37,692 nt of DNA from Clostridiales bacterium (GCA_012519155.1 JAAYQS010000185.1:1-37692); one strand, 5' to 3'. Positions 8,559 through 18,137 are shown, counted from the first letter of the stretch. Notes: generated by a model from the sequence alone, not told the origin. Numbers and translations: made by a program.

Positions 8559-9479
8559 TTAATTATTATACACTTCTTTATGCCAATAATTCTTATTTGA
8601 GGTATACTTTAATACTTTTTTCTTTGATAACTTATTATAATTTTGTCCTAATTTGTTAGCAACAAACCTAACTGCAAAGTTAGGGATAATATCAAGAAAA
8701 GCTAAAATATTAAATTCTTTTAATGATTTTAATGCTACAAATTTCACAAGACTAAGTGCACTACTATTATCCCCAGCATCTTTTATATATTTATGTTGAG
8801 CAAGAAAGACTCCTTGATCAAAATATCTATGAAATAATGTGCTATATTTATATTTGTGAGAATGATTAACTACTGAATCTGAAGCATATTTAATTTTATA
8901 ACCACTATTAATGATTTTATATGCAATATACATATCTTCATTTGTAAGTAAATTTTTATGATCATATCCATTTAATTTAACAAATATATCTTTTCTTATA
9001 GCAGATGATGCATCTGAATAAAAATAAGTCATTATACCTAAAGCTTTTAAATCATCTTTTGAAACAATTCTGCTCTTGTTACCATAATTTTTCATTCTAG
9101 TATATCTTTCTATTGTTTTATTATCACATATCTGTTTAGAATAAGCAGCATCACATACTCCATTTTCAATGTCTTTTGTTAAGTTATAAAGCCATAAGTC
9201 ATCTATAATTTTTATATCTTGAGTTATAAAAACAATTATATCTCCTTTTGCTTCATAAGCAGCTTTTTCTCTAGTTAAACTATGAGAAAATTCTTTAAAA
9301 CTCACCTTAGTATATGATGCGTTTATTCTTTTTAATATGTCTTCACTATTATCTTTAGATTCTGTAAGTAAATATTTTATCTCTACTTCACTAATTTTTT
9401 CTTGTTTCTTTATTGCTAGATTTATATTTTCTATATATTTTTCTCCATTATAAATCGGACAAATAACTGTTATTTTCAT
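8559..9479 (-). CDS. Family 2 glycosyltransferase, rhamnosyltransferase-like
   Basis: A 306-residue GT2 protein starting MKITVICPIYNGEKYI. The segment FSHSLTREKAAYEAKGDIIV followed by FITQDI replaces the usual D-x-D loop. This F-x-H-x-x-T-R...G-x-x-[IL]-V-F-[IL]-T-Q-D pattern is characteristic of bacterial rhamnosyltransferase-like GT2 proteins. NEDMYIAYKI follows at the acceptor side. The locus makes dTDP-L-rhamnose, which fits. The gene overlaps its upstream neighbour by four bases (ATGA), implying translational coupling. Rhamnose as the donor sugar is inferred, not proved. Confidence 0.8.
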   Translation of the reverse strand: MKITVICPIYNGEKYIENINLAIKKQEKISEVEIKYLLTESKDNSEDILKRINASYTKVSFKEFSHSLTREKAAYEAKGDIIVFITQDIKIIDDLWLYNLTKDIENGVCDAAYSKQICDNKTIERYTRMKNYGNKSRIVSKDDLKALGIMTYFYSDASSAIRKDIFVKLNGYDHKNLLTNEDMYIAYKIINSGYKIKYASDSVVNHSHKYKYSTLFHRYFDQGVFLAQHKYIKDAGDNSSALSLVKFVALKSLKEFNILAFLDIIPNFAVRFVANKLGQNYNKLSKKKVLKYTSNKNYWHKEVYNN

Positions 9480-11608
9480 ATTTGGGCCATTTCCTCATTT
9501 AAACTATAATTAGCAAGTTTCCTTGAAAAATTAATGTTATAATATGGATCTATGATATTTTTGCCCCATTTACTATAAAATAGCTGAATTTCTTTATTAA
9601 ATCTTTCTAATTTTTCAGGAGTATCTTCTAAACCTCTTGATTTAGATTCATAATGATATAATTCAACATATGGATTAAACACTATATTATATCCTTTTTC
9701 ACGCACTTTCATGCACAAATCAATATCATTAAATGCAACAGCAAATTTCTCAGTTAAGCCACCAACTTCCTCATATACATTCCTTCTAATCATCAGACAG
9801 GCACCTGTTACTGCACTTACATTTTGTTTTATTAATAATCTACCCATATGGCCATTTTCATATCTTCCAAATCCTTTTCCAATATGATCAGCCACACCAT
9901 TAACTCCTACAACAATACCTGCATGTTGAATAGTATCATCAGGATAGTAAAGTTTACCTCCAACTATACCAACATCATTCATTTGCGCATGCATTAAAAG
10001 TTCTTCTATCCACTTTGGTTTTATAACTTCAGTATCATTATTTAATAATAATATGTAATCTCCTGATGCTTGCTTTACACCAAAGTTATTTATTGCAGCA
10101 TAATTAAATTCTTTATCCCACTTTACAATTTTCACCTTATCATTTTTACTTATTTGTTCATAATATTTAGTTGTTTGTGGTTCAACACTATTATTTTCTA
10201 CAATTATGATTTCGTAATTTTTATATGTTGATTTTTGAAGAATTGAATCAACACATTTTTTTAAGGTTTTTGCTTGATCTTTATTTGGTATTATTATTGA
10301 TACCTTTGGATTTCCTACTATTTCATATTCAACTTTATAGCAGCCACTAAAATTTCCTCTTTTAACTATTCCTTTAATGCCTTTTCTTTTTAAATGTTCT
10401 TCAATTGCTCTCCTACCAGCTTCTATGGCATAAGGTTTTACATCTATTCCAGCTGCTGTTGAACCATTATGCACTCTCCAATGATATAAAATTTTAGGAA
10501 TATGATAAACCTTCTTTGCATTTTCAGTAAGCCTAAGAATTATATCAAAATCTTGACTTCCATCAAATTCACTATTAAAATCGCCTGCTTTTTCTAATAA
10601 AGTTTTTGAGAACACAGAAAAATGTGTTATATAATTGTAACTTCTTAATGTATCTGGGGCCCAGTCTTGTTTAAAGTGAGGACCAAAATACTCTAATTCT
10701 TTTTCATCTATTTTATCTTCATCTGAATATATAAATTCATAATCCTTGTCTTTATTTAAAACAACAATATATTCATATAATGCATTTTCTGTTAATAAGT
10801 CATCATGATCTAAAAGAGCAACATAATCTCCAGATACAAGCTTTAATCCTTCGTTTGTGTTTCCAGAAATCATATAATTTTCTTTTAAATATTTTACTTT
10901 TATTCTATTATCAATTTTTTCATATTCCTTAAGCATATTTATTGTATCTTGATTTGTACTTGCTCCATCAGCAATACAAAGTTCCCAATTAGAATATGTT
11001 TGATTCCTTACAGATTCGATCATTGCTCTTAAGAAATCTGGTTTTGTATTATATGTTGGTACAACTATACTTATTAAAGGTGTAAAGTTAAATTTTTCAT
11101 TTCTTTGTCTTTCTAATTCTTCTTCACTTGGAGAAATAGCTCTAAACCATGCATCATAATTTTGTTCAGCTACAACACTAGTTCTTACTTTTGACTTCAC
11201 TTTATAATATGTTTTCTTTATTCCATTTTTAGAAACTTCTTTTATACCTTTTTTTATATTTGGAATATTTATCATTCTCAAAACTTTCTTAGCCTTATCA
11301 CTTTTACTTCTGTCCTTAACTTCTTCCTTAACATTTATAGTTACACTTTCTTTATTGTCTCCATATTTGAATATAACTTTTACTTGCTTTACATAAGGAA
11401 AAATTAATTGAAATCCTGCATTAACTGATTCCTCTTGTTCATCAAACTTTCTATATAAGTCATCTCGTCTTACTAGGTCTTTCTTAAATTCAATTCCTTC
11501 AACCTCTATGTCAACTTTTCTAGTTTCTGGATCATATGCCCAACCATCAATATAAACAATCCCCTCTCTTAATTTAACCCTATCGATACAATATTCAATT
11601 GAAGCCAA
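9476..11608 (-). CDS. Two-domain family 2 glycosyltransferase with N-terminal beta-rich domain
   Basis: A 710-residue protein with three parts. Residues 1 to about 95 form a beta-rich module (VYIDGWAYDPETRKVDIEV), followed by a basic linker. The first GT2 domain starts near residue 178 (SIVVPTYNTKP) with a DHDDLL metal site. The second starts near 435 (VSIIIPNKDQAKTL) with LLLNNDTEVI, then a GKLYYPDDTIQHAG region and the DIDLCMKVREKGY acceptor motif. Tandem GT2 proteins of this kind polymerise or extend rhamnan and O-antigen chains, each domain forming a different linkage. Start is TTG at 11608 with AGGAGAG upstream. The exact linkages are unknown. Confidence 0.85.
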   Translation of the reverse strand: MASIEYCIDRVKLREGIVYIDGWAYDPETRKVDIEVEGIEFKKDLVRRDDLYRKFDEQEESVNAGFQLIFPYVKQVKVIFKYGDNKESVTINVKEEVKDRSKSDKAKKVLRMINIPNIKKGIKEVSKNGIKKTYYKVKSKVRTSVVAEQNYDAWFRAISPSEEELERQRNEKFNFTPLISIVVPTYNTKPDFLRAMIESVRNQTYSNWELCIADGASTNQDTINMLKEYEKIDNRIKVKYLKENYMISGNTNEGLKLVSGDYVALLDHDDLLTENALYEYIVVLNKDKDYEFIYSDEDKIDEKELEYFGPHFKQDWAPDTLRSYNYITHFSVFSKTLLEKAGDFNSEFDGSQDFDIILRLTENAKKVYHIPKILYHWRVHNGSTAAGIDVKPYAIEAGRRAIEEHLKRKGIKGIVKRGNFSGCYKVEYEIVGNPKVSIIIPNKDQAKTLKKCVDSILQKSTYKNYEIIIVENNSVEPQTTKYYEQISKNDKVKIVKWDKEFNYAAINNFGVKQASGDYILLLNNDTEVIKPKWIEELLMHAQMNDVGIVGGKLYYPDDTIQHAGIVVGVNGVADHIGKGFGRYENGHMGRLLIKQNVSAVTGACLMIRRNVYEEVGGLTEKFAVAFNDIDLCMKVREKGYNIVFNPYVELYHYESKSRGLEDTPEKLERFNKEIQLFYSKWGKNIIDPYYNINFSRKLANYSLNEEMAQI

Positions 11609-11627
11609 TTTAATTCACTCTCCTGAT

Positions 11628-12977
11628 TTATTTTATACTTTTAATTTTGTTTTTTATCTTTTTGCAAACTTTAGTACCATAAGCCATATTTTGAATTTGT
11701 GATGCTTTTATATCATTAGTACTGTTTACAATAGATGAATTAATAGTATTTACTATGTCTTTAACACAACTTGAATTTTCTTCATAATTACATATTCTTA
11801 ATATATTAAATTCTAATGATTTAATAATTGAAGGTTCAAAACTTAAAATTATCTGCGGATCATTTCTATAAAAAATGTATTCAGAATTATTAACATTATC
11901 AGCATTAGTTTTAACAGTAAATTCTATTGATTCACCTTTATCATTTTTAATAACAACATTATCAAATTTAAACTTACCTGATTTTTCTGTTGTATCTACT
12001 CTTATAAAGTCAATTTTTTCTCTAGAAAAATCCTTAAATAACATATGAATTTCACAATCAACATTAACACTTTGGTAAGTGCTTCTATCTTCAGAACATT
12101 CATTATTATTACCATAATAAATCTTTACTATATTATCTCCATATAAAGGTAATTTAGTTTTTGTAATTCCCATACTTGTTCTTATTCTATATAATCTATA
12201 CAAATTTTCAAGTAATTTATCTATTTGCGCATTTATAATATCAATTTTATTTTCCATTGTCATATTAACTTCTCTTGTTTTTTCCATTATAAAAAAGTTT
12301 CTATAACCATTCTCTGTATAGTCTTTGTCAAATATTAATGAATTATAATATTTATTTATTTGGGCAATATAGTCTTCTAATCCTAAATCTATTTGACTTA
12401 ATGACTGAGCATTAGTAAGTTTTTCCCATGTATCTAGATTACCATGTGAAAAATAAGTATATTTTATAGATTTTTGATTCATATATTGCTGTAATGTATC
12501 TAGAGAAGGAAGCCCATTATCAATATGTTCCATAAGCCATTGGTGATTTACACCTATGATAGATTTGTAATATGAATTGCATCTTTCTTCTGCTAAAACC
12601 ACCTCATCTTTACTAAAAGGAGCTGATATTATTGCTACCTTGCTACATACCCTATATAATTCATCAATAAAATTTTTTCTTTTCTCTGATGGAATATGCT
12701 CATATACATCAAGAGCAATTACTATGTCATAACAATTATCATCAAAATCCATATTGGTGGCATCACCTAATATATATTGTGGATCATTACGCAATTTTTC
12801 TGGTACACATATATCTAAGTATGTTACTTTATCATTTGGTAAAAATTTTTCTAAATTTTTATGTTCATTGGCACCAACTTCAAGTATATTAAATGTTTCA
12901 TTGCCTTTTCTTATGGAATTAATGATAATTTCAGCATTTTTATATCTTTGGTATTGATCAAATATTATATTTATCAC
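11628..12977 (-). CDS. SAM-dependent methyltransferase, possible glycan chain-terminating enzyme
   Basis: A 449-residue protein. Residues 1 to about 130 form a class I methyltransferase domain: ILEVGANEHKNLEKF (SAM-binding motif I), VTYLDI, then DIVIALDVYEHIP, the methyltransferase type 11 motif. A predicted helical stretch near 235-265 (TMENKIDIINAQIDKLLENL) is followed by a C-terminal region of about 170 residues without a recognised family that looks beta-rich. The start is GTG, overlapping the wzt stop by three bases (GTGA) with a GGAGGTG site. Coupling to a Wzt with a C-terminal domain recalls O-antigen systems where a terminal methyl group stops chain growth and is read by Wzt. That role is inference. 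Confidence 0.75.
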   Translation of the reverse strand: MINIIFDQYQRYKNAEIIINSIRKGNETFNILEVGANEHKNLEKFLPNDKVTYLDICVPEKLRNDPQYILGDATNMDFDDNCYDIVIALDVYEHIPSEKRKNFIDELYRVCSKVAIISAPFSKDEVVLAEERCNSYYKSIIGVNHQWLMEHIDNGLPSLDTLQQYMNQKSIKYTYFSHGNLDTWEKLTNAQSLSQIDLGLEDYIAQINKYYNSLIFDKDYTENGYRNFFIMEKTREVNMTMENKIDIINAQIDKLLENLYRLYRIRTSMGITKTKLPLYGDNIVKIYYGNNNECSEDRSTYQSVNVDCEIHMLFKDFSREKIDFIRVDTTEKSGKFKFDNVVIKNDKGESIEFTVKTNADNVNNSEYIFYRNDPQIILSFEPSIIKSLEFNILRICNYEENSSCVKDIVNTINSSIVNSTNDIKASQIQNMAYGTKVCKKIKNKIKSIK

Positions 12978-14236
12978 TCAAGCACCTCCCATTTATGCTT
13001 TATATAAAACTTTCCTTCTGATATATATTTGTTTACAACATTAAATTGAATAATATCCTTTTTATAATCCAATCCAACAATTCCCTCATCTGTAAAAATA
13101 CCAACATCTATATTGTATTTTCCTGCTAACAGTGTCATTTCCGGTATACTATATACTACTTTGTGTCTACCAAATGTATTTGGTACTTCTGCCTTTTCTA
13201 AATACGTATTAGGTCCAAAAATATAATCACCATCTGGTGTATGAAATGCAACACCTAAAAGAAATCCCTTAATCTCTTCCTTATAAATATCATAAGTTAC
13301 TTCTACCTCAAACTTATCAAATGTTTGAATTTTTTTATTATTAATATTAACTTGCATTATTGATGCTAAAACATCATCATTATTGGGCACTTGAAATTCT
13401 GATAATTTATTATGTGAATTTTTTAATTCTAATAATAAATCTTCATTAGATTGTTCTTCATCATCTTTTTGATCTATTCTGACATCTTTTTTATTATCTT
13501 TTTCTCCATACTTCATAAAATCTTCATATAGATCGCCAACTTCACTAGATTCACCCATTGTAACTATCTTGCCATCTCTTATCCACATAGCTTTGTTACA
13601 AAACCTTTTTACTTGTTCTGTAGCATGAGAAACGAAAAGAATAGTAGTACCACTTTCTTTTAAGCTTTTCATCTTATTAATACACTTAATTTGAAACCTT
13701 GTATCACCAACAGCAAGTGCTTCATCTACTATAAGTATATCTGGATCAACATTTATTGCTACTGCAAATGCAAGTCTGGCAAACATACCACTTGAATATG
13801 TCTTTACTGGTTGATTAATAAATTCTCCTATATCAGCAAATTCTACAACGCTTTGCACTTTCTTATCCATTTCTTCTCTAGTATAACCCATCATAGTACC
13901 ATTTAAATAAATATTTTCAATACCTGTATATTCTTGATTAAAACCAGTACCAAGTTCAAGAATTGCAGAGACCTTACCATTAACTTCTATACTGCCACTT
14001 GTTGGTGTAAGTACTCCTGTTATCATCTTTAACAATGTTGACTTACCAGAACCATTTTTCCCAAGAATACCAATAGCATCACCTTTTAAAACATCAAAAC
14101 TAATGCCATTTAAAGCACTAAATTCTTTATGATATGTTTTATGTGTTATTGAAAAAGTTTCCTTAAGTCTATCTATTGGCTTATTATATATATTATATTT
14201 TTTTACTAAATCCTTAACACTAATCATTACTTCCAT
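12974..14236 (-). CDS. wzt: Polysaccharide ABC transporter ATP-binding protein with Wzt C-terminal domain
   Basis: A 420-residue ATPase of the Wzt/TagH group that powers export of lipid-linked polysaccharide. The N-terminal domain has Walker A (GILGKNGSGKSTLLK), signature TYSSGMFARL, Walker B ILIVDEALAVGD and the switch His in FVSHATEQ. After a charged linker (about 240-275) comes a beta-sandwich domain with PNNDDVLASIMQVNINN and FLLGVAFHTPDGDYIFGPNT, the conserved feature of Wzt C-terminal domains that bind the polymer end. The ATG at 14236 has GAGGT upstream. It lies directly after the permease and is translationally coupled to the methyltransferase. Confidence 0.92.
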   Translation of the reverse strand: MEVMISVKDLVKKYNIYNKPIDRLKETFSITHKTYHKEFSALNGISFDVLKGDAIGILGKNGSGKSTLLKMITGVLTPTSGSIEVNGKVSAILELGTGFNQEYTGIENIYLNGTMMGYTREEMDKKVQSVVEFADIGEFINQPVKTYSSGMFARLAFAVAINVDPDILIVDEALAVGDTRFQIKCINKMKSLKESGTTILFVSHATEQVKRFCNKAMWIRDGKIVTMGESSEVGDLYEDFMKYGEKDNKKDVRIDQKDDEEQSNEDLLLELKNSHNKLSEFQVPNNDDVLASIMQVNINNKKIQTFDKFEVEVTYDIYKEEIKGFLLGVAFHTPDGDYIFGPNTYLEKAEVPNTFGRHKVVYSIPEMTLLAGKYNIDVGIFTDEGIVGLDYKKDIIQFNVVNKYISEGKFYIKHKWEVLE

Positions 14237-14250
14237 AAATTTTTACCTCA

Positions 14251-15633
14251 CTATATTACATCTGAAAAATGTGGTCTTAACTTGTTAAATGTTTTAACTC
14301 CAATCATTAACATGATAAGACAAAAGCACCAAAAATACAGTGTATGATATGGTCTTTGCCAAAAGCATATTTTTTCCACAAAAGCATCTCTATATCCTGT
14401 TACAATATAAAATACAGGATTTAATTTAAATACTTTTTGAAGCCATTCAGGAAGCATTGTTATATTCCAACCTATTGGAGTAGCCCAAAATCCAACATTA
14501 ATTATTATAGTTATGATTTGACCTAAGTCTCTAAAAAATAATACTACTGCTGAAGTAAATACTGTAATGCTAAAAACTAAAACAATCATGGCAAAAAGAT
14601 AATAAAAAACCTGAAACATTTGCCAATCAGGATAATATCCATAAGCAGCACTTACACCGACTAAAAATACTATAAAAAATAAGTGAACAAATAATGTTGA
14701 AATTATTTTTATCACAGGTAATGTTTCTATTTTGAAAACTACCTTTTTTACCAAATAACTATATTCCATAAATACATTTGTACCAGCTGATAATGCTTCT
14801 GAGAAAAAGAACCAAGGTATTATTCCAGAAACAAACCATACTATAAATGGAAGATTACCAACATCAGCTTGCCTAAATCCAACTTGAAATACAAACCAAT
14901 ATACAGCAATTGTTATTAATGGTTGAATAAATCCCCAAATAACTCCTAAATATGATGATACATATTTTTGTTTAAAATCATTTTTAGCTAAATTACCTAT
15001 TAATTTTTTGTTACTTATTGCTTTCTTAACAAATTCTATAGATTGTCTCAATTCTTGTAAACATATTGAAGTTATAAATCCTAGGACAAGTGACATTAAA
15101 ACCAATACATAATTAATATATTTAGGTCTTCCAATTGACTTTTGAACTAAACCAGGTATATTTGAAACAACTAAATATGGATCACCCTCTTCTGCATTAA
15201 TTATTACGGCATCCCCATTCATATCAACTTCTACTTGATGTTCTTCTATATTTAAACTATTGTATTCATCTTTAGTTATTAATATTTTTTTACCTGTATT
15301 TATAGAAACATCTTTTATCTCTATGTCTTGTTTTTTACTTCCAAAATCTATTCTTATATTTTTAGCATCCACAGGAAATGACAATGATATCTTTTTATAT
15401 TTGCCTATAGATTTAGTCTTGTAAGATGCTTTATCTGAGTTATCTTCGCTCCAATTTTTATCTCCATTAATATCATAATAAACAGTATATTGTTCATCAG
15501 TTTGACCTTTAATTGTCATTTCAATAGTTGAATTTTTAGGATAATCATTATAATATTTATTGAATAAAATAAACAATACTAATGAAACAATACACCCTAT
15601 AGTTAAAATTAATGCTTTATTTTTCTTGCTCAT
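14251..15633 (-). CDS. wzm: Wzm-type ABC-2 permease with N-terminal extracytoplasmic domain
   Basis: A 460-residue protein, far longer than the usual 250 to 280 residues of Wzm/TagG permeases. Residues 9-25 form a membrane segment. Residues 35 to about 165 are hydrophilic and beta-rich (EMTIKGQTDEQYTVYYDI), probably outside the membrane. A second segment lies at about 172-193. The C-terminal half is a standard ABC-2 permease: NDFKQKYVSSYLGVIWGFIQ, then FFSEALSAGTNVFMEYSYLV and the ending FNKLRPHFSDVI. RBS AGGAGG is at good spacing. The partner ATPase follows 15 bases later. The extra domain may contact the glycan or a periplasmic partner; this is not known. Confidence 0.88.
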   Translation of the reverse strand: MSKKNKALILTIGCIVSLVLFILFNKYYNDYPKNSTIEMTIKGQTDEQYTVYYDINGDKNWSEDNSDKASYKTKSIGKYKKISLSFPVDAKNIRIDFGSKKQDIEIKDVSINTGKKILITKDEYNSLNIEEHQVEVDMNGDAVIINAEEGDPYLVVSNIPGLVQKSIGRPKYINYVLVLMSLVLGFITSICLQELRQSIEFVKKAISNKKLIGNLAKNDFKQKYVSSYLGVIWGFIQPLITIAVYWFVFQVGFRQADVGNLPFIVWFVSGIIPWFFFSEALSAGTNVFMEYSYLVKKVVFKIETLPVIKIISTLFVHLFFIVFLVGVSAAYGYYPDWQMFQVFYYLFAMIVLVFSITVFTSAVVLFFRDLGQIITIIINVGFWATPIGWNITMLPEWLQKVFKLNPVFYIVTGYRDAFVEKICFWQRPYHTLYFWCFCLIMLMIGVKTFNKLRPHFSDVI

Positions 15634-15651
15634 TCTTACCTCCTATGTGAT

Positions 15652-17049
15652 TTAATAAGCGTTCTTATTAATAAATCCCTTAATTGGAGTTAATAAAAGT
15701 ATTTTTATATCAAATAATAAACTCCAATTTTCTATGTAATATATATCGCATTCTATTCTCTTTTCAATAGATGTGTCGCCTCTCCAACCTTGAATTTGCG
15801 CCCAACCTGTAATACCTGGTCTTACTTGATGTTTAACCATATATTTAGGTATTTCTTCTTTAAACTTTTCAACATATTGAGGTCTTTCTGGCCTTGGTCC
15901 TACAAGACTCATATCACCAAATAACACATTAAAAAATTGTGGCATTTCATCTATACTTGTTTTTCTTATAATTGTGCCAATCTTAGTTTTTCTTGAATCA
16001 TTTTTAACTGTCCAGCCTTCCTTTTCCTTTTCTGGATCTTGCATTTTCATGCTTCTAAATTTATACATAGTAAAGGGTTTTCTATTTAGACCTATACGTT
16101 CTTGTTTAAATATAACATCTCCCTTTGATGTAAGTTTTATAAGTATTGCTGTAATAATCATAATAGGTGAAAATATTATTATACAGAATAATGACCCTAT
16201 TATATCCAAAGATCTTTTCATAAATTTATTTAAAACATTATCAAGGGGAATATATCGCATATTTATAAGTGGCACTCCACCAATTTCTTCTATATAAGGT
16301 TTTGCAGGAAGATATTTAGAATATGACGGAATTATTTGAGCCCTTACTCCTAATTTCTCACAAACTGCAATTATTCCTTTTAATTTATCGTATTCTTTCA
16401 TTTCTAGAGTAATAATTATTTCATCTACATCACGATTTTTTTCTAGATAATCTTCTAATTTATCAATTGTTCCAAGAAATTCTAGATCCTTTGGTTTTTT
16501 TTCTCCATCTTGAAATATCCCTAGTACATTGTATCCCCAATGTTTATTAGATAATATTAAATTGTTAAATTTATCTGTACCCTCACTATATCCAACAAAT
16601 ACTGTATACTTTTTATTGTATCCATTCCTTCTTATACTTCTCATAAGGACTCTAATAGCTACTCTTTGCATACATGTAAGAATAGTGCATGTAACAAAAA
16701 ATATTATAAGAAAAATCCTTGAATAATGAATTTGCTTTGTAACAAATAATAGGCCAATAAATATAAGAATTCCAATTATATTAGCTATTATAATATTCCA
16801 TATTTCATTACTTAAAAATATTACCCTTTCAGTGATATATAACCTCTTATAATTATAGATTATCAAGTAGATTGGAATCATTATTATTACAGGTCCTAAG
16901 TATTCCTTAAAACTTAAATAACCGCCTTCTATTGATAAAAGACCACTTACTAGCCTAAAGTACCAACTAAATAGAAAAGCAACCATAATTGTTACAATAT
17001 CCAATAAAACTATTAATTTATTTATTATTTTTTGGTTTTGCTTTATCAT
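15652..17049 (-). CDS. Undecaprenyl-phosphate sugar-1-phosphate transferase (initiating enzyme, WbaP/CpsE-like)
   Basis: A 465-residue polyprenyl glycosylphosphotransferase that loads the first sugar-1-phosphate on undecaprenyl phosphate. Four membrane helices occupy about 12-115, followed by a Rossmann-like middle domain (KYTVFVGYSEGTDKF). The C-terminal catalytic domain begins near 275 with a re-entrant helix (KRSLDIIGSLFCIIIFSP), then GDVIFKQERIGLNRKPFTMY, RSM, TSIDEMPQFFNVLFGDMSLV, GPRPERPQYVEKF and RPGITGWAQI. All catalytic family motifs are present. The start overlaps the upstream GT2 stop by four bases. Sugar specificity, probably glucose or galactose, cannot be told from sequence. Confidence 0.92.
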   Translation of the reverse strand: MIKQNQKIINKLIVLLDIVTIMVAFLFSWYFRLVSGLLSIEGGYLSFKEYLGPVIIMIPIYLIIYNYKRLYITERVIFLSNEIWNIIIANIIGILIFIGLLFVTKQIHYSRIFLIIFFVTCTILTCMQRVAIRVLMRSIRRNGYNKKYTVFVGYSEGTDKFNNLILSNKHWGYNVLGIFQDGEKKPKDLEFLGTIDKLEDYLEKNRDVDEIIITLEMKEYDKLKGIIAVCEKLGVRAQIIPSYSKYLPAKPYIEEIGGVPLINMRYIPLDNVLNKFMKRSLDIIGSLFCIIIFSPIMIITAILIKLTSKGDVIFKQERIGLNRKPFTMYKFRSMKMQDPEKEKEGWTVKNDSRKTKIGTIIRKTSIDEMPQFFNVLFGDMSLVGPRPERPQYVEKFKEEIPKYMVKHQVRPGITGWAQIQGWRGDTSIEKRIECDIYYIENWSLLFDIKILLLTPIKGFINKNAY

Positions 17050-18008
17050 ACTTTACCTCTCTTTAAAAGGTTTATTGTATCCTTAATAAGATATATTTCA
17101 ATTTTTATATAATTACCTAAATTTCTTTTTATATGTATCTTCTTTAACTTTTTTCTACTTTTTATTCCTTCTAATACACCGCCTATATAAGCCTTTCCAA
17201 AACCTTTAGCAGAAAATAATATTAATTTTATTAATATTCCCATAAATATAAATATAAAATTAAGTACTATTTGCCATATGGGCATATTTTTATATATTAA
17301 ATAGATATTATTTCTAGCAGAAAGCTTAACTTTAAATTCATTGTGCCTACTACCACTTGTTGCACTTCCAATATGATATACCATTGCTGAAGGCTCATAA
17401 TAATTTTTATATCCAAATATTCTAGCTCTATATGAAATATCTAGATCCTCTAAATATGCAAAGAAATTTTCATCAAAATAACCTATTTGATCAAATACAC
17501 TTTTTCTGTATATTGCAGCTCCAGCACAAGCCGAAAACACCTCACGCTTTGTATTGTATTTATCTTGACTCTTGCCATCTCCAAATTTAGTAGCCCATCC
17601 CAAAATTGTATACCCATCTCCGGCATCATCTATTATATTTCTATTATCATATCTAAGCATTTTACTAGAACATGCAAAAATATTGTCATCAGATTTTATT
17701 GTTTTATACAAATTGTAAATAAAATCTTTGTGAATTTCTGTATCATTATTTAAAAGAATAACAAATTCACTTTTACAAGCCTTAATACCTTCATTTACAG
17801 CAGCTGAAAATCCTTTGTTTGAAGTCAACCTTATTAAATTTATACCCTCACATGATTCATTACTTATTATTTTTATACTATCATCTTTTGAATCATTATC
17901 TACTATTATTATCTCATCAGCTTTCATTGATTGCTCTTTTAAACTATCTAAACATTTTTTTAAATATCTTTCGCCGTTGTAATTTGGAATAACAACTGTT
18001 GCTCCCAT
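17046..18008 (-). CDS. Family 2 glycosyltransferase
   Basis: A GT2 protein of 320 residues from the chosen start: MGATVVIPNYNGERYLKKCL, metal site ILLNNDTEIHKDF, then ACAGAAIYRKSVFDQIGYFD and LEDLDISYRARIFGY at the acceptor side. This pattern is typical of rhamnosyltransferase-type GT2 enzymes. One or two hydrophobic segments near 240-275 may bind the membrane. The ATG at 18008 has AGGAG at correct spacing; the earlier in-frame start (MFCYRRK) has none. It follows a hairpin after rfbC and overlaps the initiating transferase gene by four bases. Linkage and donor are unknown. Confidence 0.85.
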   Translation of the reverse strand: MGATVVIPNYNGERYLKKCLDSLKEQSMKADEIIIVDNDSKDDSIKIISNESCEGINLIRLTSNKGFSAAVNEGIKACKSEFVILLNNDTEIHKDFIYNLYKTIKSDDNIFACSSKMLRYDNRNIIDDAGDGYTILGWATKFGDGKSQDKYNTKREVFSACAGAAIYRKSVFDQIGYFDENFFAYLEDLDISYRARIFGYKNYYEPSAMVYHIGSATSGSRHNEFKVKLSARNNIYLIYKNMPIWQIVLNFIFIFMGILIKLILFSAKGFGKAYIGGVLEGIKSRKKLKKIHIKRNLGNYIKIEIYLIKDTINLLKRGKV

Positions 18009-18076
18009 TAATTTTCTCCTATAACAAAACACATATTATAATCTTGCCAAATATTATTTTAGTATGCTTATATTTT

Positions 18077-18124
18077 AAAAAATATTATGGCTGCAATGCT
18101 AAAAATGTAAGCACAGCAGTCATA
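18077..18124 (-). terminator. Hairpin with U-run after rfbC, likely attenuator inside the locus
   Basis: On the minus strand 18110-18124 pairs with 18086-18100 in a 15-bp stem with two mismatches and one G-U pair around a nine-base loop. It is followed by a T-rich stretch (18077-18083). It lies in the 129-base gap between rfbC and the first glycosyltransferase gene. With no obvious new promoter after it, it is more likely a partial terminator than a full operon end. Confidence 0.5.
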
Positions 18125-18137
18125 ACATTAAATAATA

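Noticed and set aside
15974..16297. Plus-strand frame of 107 codons within the initiating transferase gene
   Set aside because: It is the antisense shadow of a well-supported gene, with no ribosome binding site or family match.
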